DNA of 64,000 nucleotides, taken from NCBI GenBank assembly GCA_000733915.1, contig JPOM01000001.1:992001-1056000 (forward strand), in the 5' to 3' direction. The translations under genes and the position numbers were made by a program. Under the pieces are notes generated by a model, which saw only the letters and a list, made by a program, of their open reading frames with translations, was not told the origin of the DNA and did no database searches. Shown here piece after piece: positions 55,800 through 63,610 of the stretch. Each line of letters begins with the position of its first letter. The stretch's first letter is position 1. This stretch comes from Caulobacteraceae bacterium PMMR1 (GTDB lineage: Bacteria; Pseudomonadota; Alphaproteobacteria; Caulobacterales; Caulobacteraceae).

Positions 55800-56447
55800 T
55801 CACTCGGTATGGGCCGCGGCGTCCGGATCGCCCCCGCCCAGCGCCTCCATCAGGGTATGGAAGCGGGCGAGATAGCGCGTCTGGGCCTGGGCGGGGGCGA
55901 GGGGGTCGAGGCGGAAGGCGAGGCCGGGCGGCGGCTCGCCAAAGAGCTCGGCGGCCTCCGGCGGCTCGAAGCCCGCGAGCTGTACGGCCTCGTAGTAGGC
56001 GGAGATGCGATCGGCCGCCTTGATCAGGCGCCTGATGTCCTGGGGCGTTTTGGGCGGCAGGCCGAAGCGCACGTGGATGGCCGCCTCCAGCCGCTCCTCG
56101 AACACACGGTAGTCGAACCCCAAGGCCGCCTTGAACGGAGAGATCATGTCGCCGATCACATACTCGGGCGCGTCGTGCAGCAGCGCCGCAAGCCGCCACC
56201 GCGGCTGAAGCCCCGGCCGCAGGTGCGCGCAGGCCTCCTCCACCACCAGCGAGTGCTGCGCCACCGAGAACGCGTGCTCGCCCACGGTCTGGCCGTTCCA
56301 GCGGGCGACGCGCGCCAGGCCATGGGCGATGTCCTCGATCTCGATGTCGAACGGCGAGGGGTCGAGCAGATCCAGCCGCCGCCCCGACAGCATGCGCTGC
56401 CAGGCGCGGGGGGCCTCGTCACGGCGTGGTCGCAGCCTTTGAGCCAA
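55800..56447 (-). CDS. HD-domain hydrolase (YfbR-like)
   Basis: A 215-residue HD-superfamily metal-dependent phosphohydrolase. The metal ligands are His65 (SVAQHSLVVEE), His91-Asp92 (LLHDAPEYVIGDM) and Asp146 (KAADRIS). The set resembles YfbR-type 5'-deoxynucleotidases. The start is probably TTG 56447: the conserved RAWQRMLSGRRLDLLDPS segment must be included, and no in-frame ATG lies upstream. A 17-base inverted-repeat arm ends 3 bases before this start, on top of its ribosome-binding region. It is the first gene of the three-gene operon and divergent from the Usp gene. Confidence 0.85.
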   Translation of the reverse strand: MAQRLRPRRDEAPRAWQRMLSGRRLDLLDPSPFDIEIEDIAHGLARVARWNGQTVGEHAFSVAQHSLVVEEACAHLRPGLQPRWRLAALLHDAPEYVIGDMISPFKAALGFDYRVFEERLEAAIHVRFGLPPKTPQDIRRLIKAADRISAYYEAVQLAGFEPPEAAELFGEPPPGLAFRLDPLAPAQAQTRYLARFHTLMEALGGGDPDAAAHTE

Positions 56448-56449
56448 TC

Positions 56450-56524
56450 GTTCGTTCCCAACGCATGATGCAGGCTTTGCAACAAGCCCAGGACGTGCGC
56501 CAGATCAATGCGTCGGGAACGAAC
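56450..56524. repeat. Long inverted repeat between the HD and Usp genes
   Basis: GTTCGTTCCCAACGCAT (56450-56466) and ATGCGTCGGGAACGAAC (56508-56524) are inverse copies with one mismatch in 17, separated by 41 bases. One arm abuts the HD gene start, the other lies 18 bases before the Usp start. It could be a paired operator or a hairpin in either leader. Confidence 0.7.
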
Positions 56525-56542
56525 ACAGGAGACAAAGGCGCC

Positions 56543-57358
56543 ATGAGCTGGACGACGCTGCTCGCGCCGGTGTCGGGAACCGCGGAGGACGCGGCCGTGC
56601 TGGCCGCCGCCGCAGCCCTGGCCGCGCCCTTCGGGGCGGAGGTGCGGGCCTGCTTCGCGCCGCTCGACGCCGCCCAGCTGATGCCGTGGATGGGCGAGGG
56701 CTTCATGGGCGGAGTGCAGATCGCCACGCTGGACAGCCTGCGCGACGCGGCCAGCGAGGGCGAGGCCCGCGCCCGCGCCGCTTTTGACGCCGCGGGCCTG
56801 GAGCGGGCGGCGTTCGCGACCCTGCCTTCGCCTGTGGGGCCTGCGCTGGCCATGGAGGCGCGCCTGTCCGACGTCATCGTCTTCGGGATCGACGCGGCGC
56901 AGGGTCGAGCCCCCCTGTCGGCCGCGTTCCAGCAGGTCCTGCTGGAGGAGCGCCGCCCGGTGGTGGTCGCGCGCGACCGCCCCGACCCGTCAGGCCTCGC
57001 CGTGGTCGCCTGGGACGGGGGGCGGGAAGCCGGACGGGCCGCCCGGGCCGCCGCGCCCTGGCTCGCCCGCTGCGAACGGGTGGTGATCCTCTGCGCGCCC
57101 CTGGCGACGCCTCGCCACTTCGCGCCCGAGCGCCTGGCCGGCTATCTCGCGGGGCGCGGCGTGAACGCCGAGATCGAGATCGTGAAGCGCGCCGGCGAGC
57201 CCGGGCCGATCCTGCTCGAGGCGGTGCGCAGGCTCAGGGCCAACCTGCTGGTCGCCGGCGCGTTCGGCCATCCGCGGTTTCAGCAGTTCATCTTCGGAGG
57301 CACGACGCGGGCCCTGATCCAGGCCGAGACGGGCCCCGCGCTGTTCCTCGCCCACTGA
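56543..57358 (+). CDS. Universal stress protein family protein
   Basis: A 271-residue UspA-superfamily protein long enough for two tandem Usp folds. The second half ends with the typical LLVAGAFGHPRFQQFIFGGTTRALI segment and the nucleotide-binding-like G..GHxR...FG motif. The first half has the beta strand WTTLLAPVSG and VIVFGID but a weaker match. AGGAG lies upstream of ATG 56543. The frame is open 39 codons further upstream across the inverted repeat; that part is not Usp-like. It is divergent from the HD/PTP/NrtR-like operon and may share its control. Confidence 0.87.
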   Translation: MSWTTLLAPVSGTAEDAAVLAAAAALAAPFGAEVRACFAPLDAAQLMPWMGEGFMGGVQIATLDSLRDAASEGEARARAAFDAAGLERAAFATLPSPVGPALAMEARLSDVIVFGIDAAQGRAPLSAAFQQVLLEERRPVVVARDRPDPSGLAVVAWDGGREAGRAARAAAPWLARCERVVILCAPLATPRHFAPERLAGYLAGRGVNAEIEIVKRAGEPGPILLEAVRRLRANLLVAGAFGHPRFQQFIFGGTTRALIQAETGPALFLAH

Positions 57359-57378
57359 GTTCCGGGAGACCCTCGCCC

Positions 57379-57756
57379 ATGCCCCTCAGCCGCGTCGTCA
57401 TGCGCCTGGCGCGCAATCCGAATACCGAGTTCGCCGACGGCGACGACCATCGCGGCTACGCCTTCGTGGCCCCCCTGACCGAGGACGGCAAGCTCGACGC
57501 GGAGGCCTTCAAGGAGCAGCGGAGCTTCTGCACTGTGCGCCGCTTCGCCCCGGACGAGGACGCTCAGGAAGGCAAGCTGTCCCGCCGCGGCGAGCGGTGG
57601 TTCTTCGACTACGACGAGGATGCCGACGTCGCCGACGAGCCTCTCTATCGCCTCGGCGAGCACCGCTTCGCGATCGGCGAGTACGTCAGCGTCACCGACG
57701 AGGACGGCCGCCTGCTCACCTACAAGGTGACCGACGTCCAGCCCGTCGCGGGATGA
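57379..57756 (+). CDS. Conserved hypothetical protein
   Basis: A 125-residue acidic cytoplasmic protein without signal peptide or membrane segment. It contains patterned features typical of a conserved alphaproteobacterial family I know only as hypothetical: VVMRLARNPNTEF near the start, GYAFVAPLTEDGKLD, CTVRRFAPDEDAQEG, GERWFFDYDEDADVADEPLYRLGEHRFAIGEYVS and a beta-rich C-terminus. The start ATG 57379 lies 20 bases after the usp stop with GGGAGA upstream, so it is probably co-transcribed with usp. Function unknown. Confidence 0.8.
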   Translation: MPLSRVVMRLARNPNTEFADGDDHRGYAFVAPLTEDGKLDAEAFKEQRSFCTVRRFAPDEDAQEGKLSRRGERWFFDYDEDADVADEPLYRLGEHRFAIGEYVSVTDEDGRLLTYKVTDVQPVAG

Positions 57757-57800
57757 GGGCGCAGCGTGCGGAAAGGCGCGGGAGCGCCTAGGTCAGGGGC

Positions 57801-58811
57801 ATGCGGCCCCAGGACCTGCTCTGCCCCAAGCCCGAGGGGCTCTATTGCGCCCGGGGCGACTTCTACGTCGATCCCGTCCGGCCTGTGCCGCGGGCGGTGA
57901 TCACCCACGGCCACGCCGACCACGCCCGTGCAGGCCATGGCGCGGTGCTGGCCACGCCCGAGACCCTCGACATCATGCGGGTGCGTTACGGCGAGGCGTT
58001 CGCGGACGTGACGCAGGCGGCGGCGTACGGCGAGCGGATCGAGCACGGCGGCGCGGAGGTCACGCTCGTCCCGGCCGGCCATGTCCTGGGCTCCGCCCAG
58101 GCGGTCGTGCGCCATGGCGGCCTGACAGTCGTGGTCTCCGGCGACTACAAGCGCCGGCGCGACCCGACCTGCGCCGCCTTCGAGCCCGTGCCCTGCGATG
58201 TCTTCATCAGCGAGGCGACGTTCGGCCTGCCGGTGTTCCGACACCCCTCCGACGCCGGCGAGGTGGCCAAGCTCCTGGCCTCGGTCCGGCAGTTCCCCGA
58301 GCGCGCGCACCTCGTCGGAGTCTATGCGCTCGGCAAGGCGCAGCGGCTGATCCGGCTTCTGCGGGAGGGCGGCTGGGAGCGGCCCATTTTCGTGCACGGG
58401 GCCTTGCTGAAGCTGAACGCGCTCTATGAACGCTGGGGCGTGGACCTCGGCCCGCTGGAGCCCGCGACCTCCGACCTGAAGCGCGACTATGCGGGCCAGA
58501 TCGTCTTAGCCCCGCCCTCGGCCGTGCAGGACCGCTGGGCGCGGCGCTTTCCCGACCCCGTGCCCTGTTTCGCGAGCGGCTGGATGCGGGTTCGGGCGCG
58601 GGCGCGCATGCGGGGCGTGGAGCTGCCGCTGGTGATCTCCGACCACGCCGACTGGGACGAGCTGACCGCCACCATCGCTGAGGTCGCCCCCGGCGAGCTC
58701 TGGATCACCCACGGGCGGGAGGAGGGACTGGCCCGCTGGGCGGAGCTGAACGGCGTGCCCGCCCGGCCGCTCGACATCGTAGGCTATGCGGACGAGGACG
58801 AGGCGGGCTGA
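57801..58811 (+). CDS. Ligase-associated DNA exonuclease (metallo-beta-lactamase fold)
   Basis: A 336-residue metallo-beta-lactamase/beta-CASP-type nuclease of the family usually encoded with an ATP-dependent DNA ligase and an Lhr-like helicase, thought to process DNA ends in repair. The metal motif HGHADH is at 36-41, with further ligand His94 (PAGHVLGSAQ), Asp in VVSGDYKRRRD, and the C-terminal ISDHADWDEL and WITHGREEG. ATG 57801 is the start. The expected ligase gene does not follow: the 3' end overlaps a convergent siroheme-type gene by 28 bases. It is thus separated from its usual partners in this window. Confidence 0.9.
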   Translation: MRPQDLLCPKPEGLYCARGDFYVDPVRPVPRAVITHGHADHARAGHGAVLATPETLDIMRVRYGEAFADVTQAAAYGERIEHGGAEVTLVPAGHVLGSAQAVVRHGGLTVVVSGDYKRRRDPTCAAFEPVPCDVFISEATFGLPVFRHPSDAGEVAKLLASVRQFPERAHLVGVYALGKAQRLIRLLREGGWERPIFVHGALLKLNALYERWGVDLGPLEPATSDLKRDYAGQIVLAPPSAVQDRWARRFPDPVPCFASGWMRVRARARMRGVELPLVISDHADWDELTATIAEVAPGELWITHGREEGLARWAELNGVPARPLDIVGYADEDEAG

Positions 58812-59611
58812 ATGCGCACCACCGCCCGGCCCTCCGCGATCCAGGCGGCGAGCTCGGCCGGCGTGGCGTGCGGCGCGCGCTGCGCGTCGCGACGAGCGAA
58901 GGCGACCACCGCGGGCGCGGCGGCCGCGGGCGCGATCACCACGTCGGCGCTCGCCAGAGCCCGCAGGTCGCGCACCGTCAATCCGTCCGCCTCGCCCGGA
59001 TCGTGGAGTTCGTAGAGGCGGCCTGCGGGCGGCGCGGCCTCGCCGATGGCGGCGCGGGCCAGGGTGAGCGCCCGGTCCATGTCGCCGTCCAGCGCCGCCT
59101 TCGCCGCCGGGCCGGCCAGCAGACGCCGCCAGTAGTCGCGGCGGGCGGCGAAGTCCTCCACCAGCAGCTGCACCTCGTCCCTGAGCGTGCGCTGCAGCTG
59201 CGCGAGCGCGCCCAGCCGCGCGGGCCAGAGCGCTTCCAGCTCGCGGCGCAGCATCGTGGCTAGCACGGGCGAGGCCCCGCCGGTGCCGATGCCGGCCACC
59301 ACCGCGCCCCGGTCCACGATCGCCGGCGTGGTGAAGTCGCAAAGCTGCGGCCTGTCCACCGCGTTCACCCAAGCGCCGGCGTCCCGGGCCAAGGCCGCCG
59401 CCTGCTCCGACAGTTTCGCCTCGTCCAGCGCCAGGAACACCAGCCGCGCTTTGGAATAGATCTGGGCGTCGAGCGCGCGGGACGAAGGCTCACGCCGAAG
59501 CTCGGCGGGCGAGCCCTCGAACAGCCGCGCCTTGGCCTCCGCCGCCTCGCCCTCGCCCACCACCACGACCCGGGCGGCGCGGAGCGGCACGAAGGCGGGA
59601 AAGCTCTCCAA
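58784..59611 (-). CDS. Precorrin-2 dehydrogenase / sirohydrochlorin ferrochelatase-type protein with truncated methyltransferase end
   Basis: A 275-residue protein like the N-terminal half of CysG, which oxidises precorrin-2 and inserts iron to make siroheme for sulfite and nitrite reductases. The Rossmann start is FPAFVPLRAARVVVVGEGEAAEAKARL; FTTPAIVDRGAVVAGIGTGGASPVLA and the dimerisation helices follow. From ~residue 195, GRLYELHDPGEADGLTVRDLRALASADVV and ...AWIAEGRAVVRIQP resemble only the first ~70 residues of the uroporphyrinogen methyltransferase domain, with the GAGPG motif lost. The start TTG 59611 gives the family N-terminus; an ATG at 59671 would overlap the upstream gene. Confidence 0.78.
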   Translation of the reverse strand: MESFPAFVPLRAARVVVVGEGEAAEAKARLFEGSPAELRREPSSRALDAQIYSKARLVFLALDEAKLSEQAAALARDAGAWVNAVDRPQLCDFTTPAIVDRGAVVAGIGTGGASPVLATMLRRELEALWPARLGALAQLQRTLRDEVQLLVEDFAARRDYWRRLLAGPAAKAALDGDMDRALTLARAAIGEAAPPAGRLYELHDPGEADGLTVRDLRALASADVVIAPAAAAPAVVAFARRDAQRAPHATPAELAAWIAEGRAVVRIQPASSSSA

Positions 59612-59615
59612 AGGC

Positions 59616-61085
59616 CTAGTTCGACGGCTCGGGCTGCGGAGTCCGGGCCGCCAGGGCGCGGAAGTCGACATCGGTGTCGGCCGCCAGCCAGGTGAAGGCC
59701 GCCCAGGTCGCCACCGCCTTGTCCATCTCCCGCGGGTCGGTCTTGTCCAGGGTATCGTCGGCGGTGTGGTGCAGATCGAAGTAGTGCGTTCCGTCCTGCG
59801 CCAGCTCCGCCAGGGGCACGCCTTTCAGCCCCTCCAGATCCGCGCCCCCGTCCTGGGCGGGGCCGCGCTCCATCACGACCTTCAGCGGGACCAGAGTGCG
59901 CCCGAGCGCCTGGCCGTAGGGGCTGGCGAGCGCGCCGTGCGGCAGGCGGACCTTGATCACCCGCTCCGCGCCGAAGTCGCACTCGGATGCGATCACCATC
60001 TTGGCCTGCTCTTCGGGCCCGTGCGTGCGGGCGAAGGCGGGGGCTGCGCCGCCGATCTCCTCCGCGCCCCAGAGCACGAGCCGGATGGTGCGGCGGGGGC
60101 GTTGGGGCAGGTCGCGGATCAGCTTGGCGGCCGCCGTCGTGATCGCCACCCCTGCGCCGTCGTCGATGGCCCCGGTGCCGAGGTCCCAGCTGTCGAGGTG
60201 GCCCCCGATCACGACCGTCTCGTCGGGTCGCTCCCGCCCGCGGATGTCGGCCACGACCGTCTGAGTCTCCGCGTTCTGGAGCGTCGTGTTCTGCAGCATC
60301 AGGCGCACGCGCACGGGCTTGCCGCGGGCGACCATGCGGTCGAGCTGCTCGGCGTCCGGCACGGACAGCGCCGCCGCCGGGATGCGCCCACCGCTCGCGC
60401 CGCCGCCGGCGAACTCGGGCATGTAGCGCATCGTGCCGGTGTGGGGCAGGCGGCGCTCGTCCGACGCCAGGGAGCGGATCAGATAGGCGATCGCGCCCCG
60501 CTTGGCCGCCTCCGCCGCGCCCTGGCCGCGGATGCGATAAGCGACGCCGTAGCCCGAGCCGTCCTGCAGCCCGGCCATGGGCTGGGTCACGACCGCGATC
60601 TTGCCCGCGAGCGAGCCCACGGGCGCGGCCAGCATGTCGTCATAGGCATGGAAGACCACGATCTCGCCCTCGACGCCCTGCGGCGGGGTAGGGACCGAGC
60701 CGCCGAGCGCCGCCACGACCAGCCGCTGCGGATAGGGCGAGAGGACCTCGGCCCGCTCCTCGCCGCGCTGCCAGTAGGCGACCGGGAAGCTTTCGGTGTG
60801 CACGTTTTCGAAGCCCAGCGCCTTCAGTCGCTCCACGGCCCAGGCCGCGGCGCGGCGCTCGGCGGGCGAGCCGGCGGGGCGGGGCCCGATCTCGGTCGTG
60901 AGGGCCTCCAGGAGCGTATAGGCCTCGGAGCCCCGCAGCGCCTTGTCGCGCAACGCCTCGGCCGTGCGCTGGGCGGCAGCCCAGTCGGTCGGGCCGGCGG
61001 CGGCGGGCGAGGGCGCCGCGCAAGCGGGGAAGGCGGCGATCATAAGCGCGGCAGCGGCGGCGGCGAAGGGCGGGAGGCGGCTCAT
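59616..61085 (-). CDS. M28-family zinc peptidase (carboxypeptidase Q-like)
   Basis: A 489-residue exported metallopeptidase. A signal peptide (1-24, ending AFPACAAP) is followed by an N-terminal segment, an inserted PA-like region (VEGEIVVFHAYDD...), and the M28 catalytic domain with two-zinc ligands: His and Asp in VIGGHLDSWDLGTGAIDDGAGV, the catalytic EE in LWGAEEIGG, ASECDFG, and the final His in FDLHHTADDTLD. ATG 61085 was chosen for the signal peptide; upstream in-frame sequence is Arg-rich. The stop lies 4 bases before the next gene's TTG start, so the two are co-transcribed. It would degrade peptides in the periplasm. Confidence 0.92.
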   Translation of the reverse strand: MSRLPPFAAAAAALMIAAFPACAAPSPAAAGPTDWAAAQRTAEALRDKALRGSEAYTLLEALTTEIGPRPAGSPAERRAAAWAVERLKALGFENVHTESFPVAYWQRGEERAEVLSPYPQRLVVAALGGSVPTPPQGVEGEIVVFHAYDDMLAAPVGSLAGKIAVVTQPMAGLQDGSGYGVAYRIRGQGAAEAAKRGAIAYLIRSLASDERRLPHTGTMRYMPEFAGGGASGGRIPAAALSVPDAEQLDRMVARGKPVRVRLMLQNTTLQNAETQTVVADIRGRERPDETVVIGGHLDSWDLGTGAIDDGAGVAITTAAAKLIRDLPQRPRRTIRLVLWGAEEIGGAAPAFARTHGPEEQAKMVIASECDFGAERVIKVRLPHGALASPYGQALGRTLVPLKVVMERGPAQDGGADLEGLKGVPLAELAQDGTHYFDLHHTADDTLDKTDPREMDKAVATWAAFTWLAADTDVDFRALAARTPQPEPSN

Positions 61086-61238
61086 GCCCGCAGGCATAGC
61101 CCAGCCGCCCGGGGCCCTGCTAGGCCCCTCGCGCAAGGGCCCGGAGCTTCGATCTGTCGTGGTTAGGGAGCCGTGGCGTCGGGAGCGTTCGCGAGCTAGG
61201 CTGATCGGCGACACCTGTCAGAGGGGATCGCAAAGGCG

Positions 61239-61916
61239 ATGTCGGAAGAGACCATGCGACGCGGCGCCCCCGCGCGGTCCCGTTCCGCCGGACCGGCCGC
61301 GCTGATCGCAGCATGGGCGCTGGCGGGCTGCGCCACGACTCCGGCCGACCCGCTAGCGCTCGGCGCGCGCAACACCGCGCTTTTCACGCGCTGGATGGAG
61401 GGGACGTGGACCTCCGCCGCACAGGCCAAGGCCAAGCCGGACCTCTACGAGCCGATCCGGACCACGGTCGCGCGCCTGCCGGCGCTCACCCCGGACGGAG
61501 CCTGGCTCTATCTGGAGAGCGCTGAGGCGCGCACGCCCGACGCGCCCTACCGGCAAACGGTGATCCACGTGACCGCCACCCCCGAGGGCGCGGTCCGCAC
61601 CGAGCAGTTCCGCCTGAAGGATCCTGCCCGGGCGCGGGACCCCTCGCGCCGCCTGACGCTGAAGATCGACGACCTGATCCCGCTCGACGGCTGCGGCGTG
61701 ACCTTCAAGCGCGATCGCGACGACGCCCGCGCGACCTTCTCCGGCGCCATGACGCCCAAGGCCTGCCGGAACCATTACAAGGGGGCCGACTGGCTCGACA
61801 GCCGCACCGAGCTCAGCGCCGATCGGCTCACGACCTGGGACCGGGGCTTCAAGGACGACGGCAGCTATGTCTGGGGTCCCAAGGCCGGCGGCTATCGCTT
61901 CACCCGCGCGGGGTGA
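61239..61916 (+). CDS. CpcT/CpeT-family lipoprotein
   Basis: A 225-residue predicted lipoprotein. A hydrophobic segment (19-29) ends in lipobox LAGC with Cys31 as the lipidated residue. The mature part resembles the CpcT/CpeT chromophore-lyase family: FTRWMEGTWTSAAQAKA, WLYLESAEARTPDAPYRQTVIHV, and the CGVTFKRD...KACRNHYKGADWLDSRTEL segment with conserved Cys. In cyanobacteria this family attaches bilins to phycobiliproteins, which are absent here. In heterotrophs the same beta-barrel fold must do something else, perhaps binding a tetrapyrrole or lipid in the envelope; function is unknown. ATG 61239 is the start. It is divergent from the M28 peptidase. Confidence 0.8.
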   Translation: MSEETMRRGAPARSRSAGPAALIAAWALAGCATTPADPLALGARNTALFTRWMEGTWTSAAQAKAKPDLYEPIRTTVARLPALTPDGAWLYLESAEARTPDAPYRQTVIHVTATPEGAVRTEQFRLKDPARARDPSRRLTLKIDDLIPLDGCGVTFKRDRDDARATFSGAMTPKACRNHYKGADWLDSRTELSADRLTTWDRGFKDDGSYVWGPKAGGYRFTRAG

Positions 61917-61937
61917 TCGGAGCGCCGGCCACGGGGC

Positions 61938-63470
61938 TTAGAGCGGAATGTTGTCGTGCTTCTTCCAGGGGTTGGACACCTGCTTGTTCTTCAGGGACTT
62001 CAGCGCCCGCACGATCCGGCGGCGCGTGCCATGGGGCATGATGACGTCGTCGATGTAGCCGCGTGAGGCGGCTACGAACGGATTGGCGAAGCGCGCCTTG
62101 TACTCGGCCTCGCGCTCGGCGAGCTTGGCCGGGTCTTTGGCGTCGGCGCGGAAGATGATCTCCACCGCGCCCTTAGCCCCCATCACCGCGATTTCCGCCG
62201 TCGGCCAAGCATAGTTCACGTCGCCCCGCAGGTGCTTGGAACTCATCACGTCATAGGCTCCGCCATAGGCCTTGCGGGTAATGACGGTGACCTTGGGCAC
62301 GGTCGCCTCGGTATAGGCGAAGAGCAGCTTGGCGCCGTGCTTGATCAGGCCGCCGTACTCCTGGCGGGTGCCCGGCATGAAGCCCGGCACGTCGACGAAG
62401 GTCACGATCGGGATCTGGAACGCGTCGCAGAAGCGCACGAAGCGCGCCGCCTTGCGCGAGGCATCGATGTCTAGGACGCCTGCAAGGACCTGGGGCTGGT
62501 TGGCGACCACGCCCACGGTCGCGCCGTCCATGCGCGCAAAGCCCGTGATGATGTTCCGCGCCCAATCCTTTGAAATTTCGAAGAAGTCCGCCTCGTCCAC
62601 GACCTTCAGGATCAACTCCTTCATGTCGTAGGGCTTGTTCGGATTGGCCGGGACCAGGGTGTCGAGGCTGGGCTCGTCGCGCTCCGGATCGTCGAAGCTC
62701 TCCCGCACCGGCGGCTTTTCCCGGTTGGACGCGGGCAGGAAATCGACAAGGCGGCGGATCTGAGTGAGCGCCTCCAGGTCGTTCTCGAACGCGCCGTCCG
62801 CCACCCCCGACTTGCCGGCGTGGACGCGGGCGCCGCCGAGGTCCTCGTGGCTGACCTCTTCGTTGGTGACCGTCCTGACCACGTCTGGACCGGTCACGTA
62901 CATGTAGCTCGTGTCCTTCACCATGAAGATGAAGTCCGTCATCGCCGGCGAATAGACGTCGCCGCCGGCGCAGGGACCCATGATAACGCTGATCTGCGGG
63001 ATGACGCCGGAGGAGAGTACATTCTCCACGAAGATGTCGGCATAGCCCGCCAGGCTGTCGACGCCCTCTTGGATGCGCGCGCCGCCCGCGTCGAAGAGGC
63101 CGATCACCGGCGCTCCGACCTTGGCGGCCATGCGTTGCACCTTCACGATCTTCTGAGCGTGCGCCATGGAGAGCGAGCCTCCGAAGACGGTGAAGTCCTT
63201 GGAGAAGACGTAGACGACGCGGCCGTTGATCGCGCCCCAGCCGGTCACGACGCCGTCGCCGGGGATGCGCTGCTCGGCCATGCCGAACTCGGTCGCCCGA
63301 TGCTCGACGAACATGTCGAACTCTTCGAACGAGCCCTCGTCGAGCAGGAGCTCGATGCGCTCCCGGGCGGTCAGCTTGCCCTTAGCGTGCTGGGCGGCGA
63401 TGCGCCGCTCCCCGCCGCCCTGCCGGGCCTGGTCGCGTCGCTTCTGGAGCTCTTCAAGGATGTGCTGCAC
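61938..63470 (-). CDS. pccB: Propionyl-CoA carboxylase beta (carboxyltransferase) subunit
   Basis: A 510-residue acyl-CoA carboxyltransferase, transferring CO2 from biotin to propionyl-CoA to form methylmalonyl-CoA. Signature regions: [19 protein letters not shown], the acyl-CoA-binding [18 protein letters not shown], the [20 protein letters not shown] oxyanion region, and the biotin-site [26 protein letters not shown] and [11 protein letters not shown]. The C-terminus [11 protein letters not shown] is typical of PccB. The biotin-carrying alpha subunit is not next to it inside the window; it may lie elsewhere. Pathway: breakdown of valine, isoleucine and odd-chain fatty acids, together with mmsB and the thiolase. 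Confidence 0.94.
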   Translation of the reverse strand: MQHILEELQKRRDQARQGGGERRIAAQHAKGKLTARERIELLLDEGSFEEFDMFVEHRATEFGMAEQRIPGDGVVTGWGAINGRVVYVFSKDFTVFGGSLSMAHAQKIVKVQRMAAKVGAPVIGLFDAGGARIQEGVDSLAGYADIFVENVLSSGVIPQISVIMGPCAGGDVYSPAMTDFIFMVKDTSYMYVTGPDVVRTVTNEEVSHEDLGGARVHAGKSGVADGAFENDLEALTQIRRLVDFLPASNREKPPVRESFDDPERDEPSLDTLVPANPNKPYDMKELILKVVDEADFFEISKDWARNIITGFARMDGATVGVVANQPQVLAGVLDIDASRKAARFVRFCDAFQIPIVTFVDVPGFMPGTRQEYGGLIKHGAKLLFAYTEATVPKVTVITRKAYGGAYDVMSSKHLRGDVNYAWPTAEIAVMGAKGAVEIIFRADAKDPAKLAEREAEYKARFANPFVAASRGYIDDVIMPHGTRRRIVRALKSLKNKQVSNPWKKHDNIPL

Positions 63471-63610
63471 GAGGTCGCCTCAACGCCGAACGGGTCGGGG
63501 CGTGGTAGAAGCCGCGACGCCGACTGACAAGTTTGCGGGCGACGACGCAGCGCTGTCCGACTCAGGCGCGCAGGCCTAGACTTCCAGGCTCAGCGGAGGG
63601 CGGTCGGGCC

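Noticed and set aside
56450-56524. EcfG-type (GGAAC-N17-CGTT) general stress promoters in the inverted-repeat arms
   Set aside because: Both arms contain GGGAAC, but no CGTT lies at the required distance in either direction.
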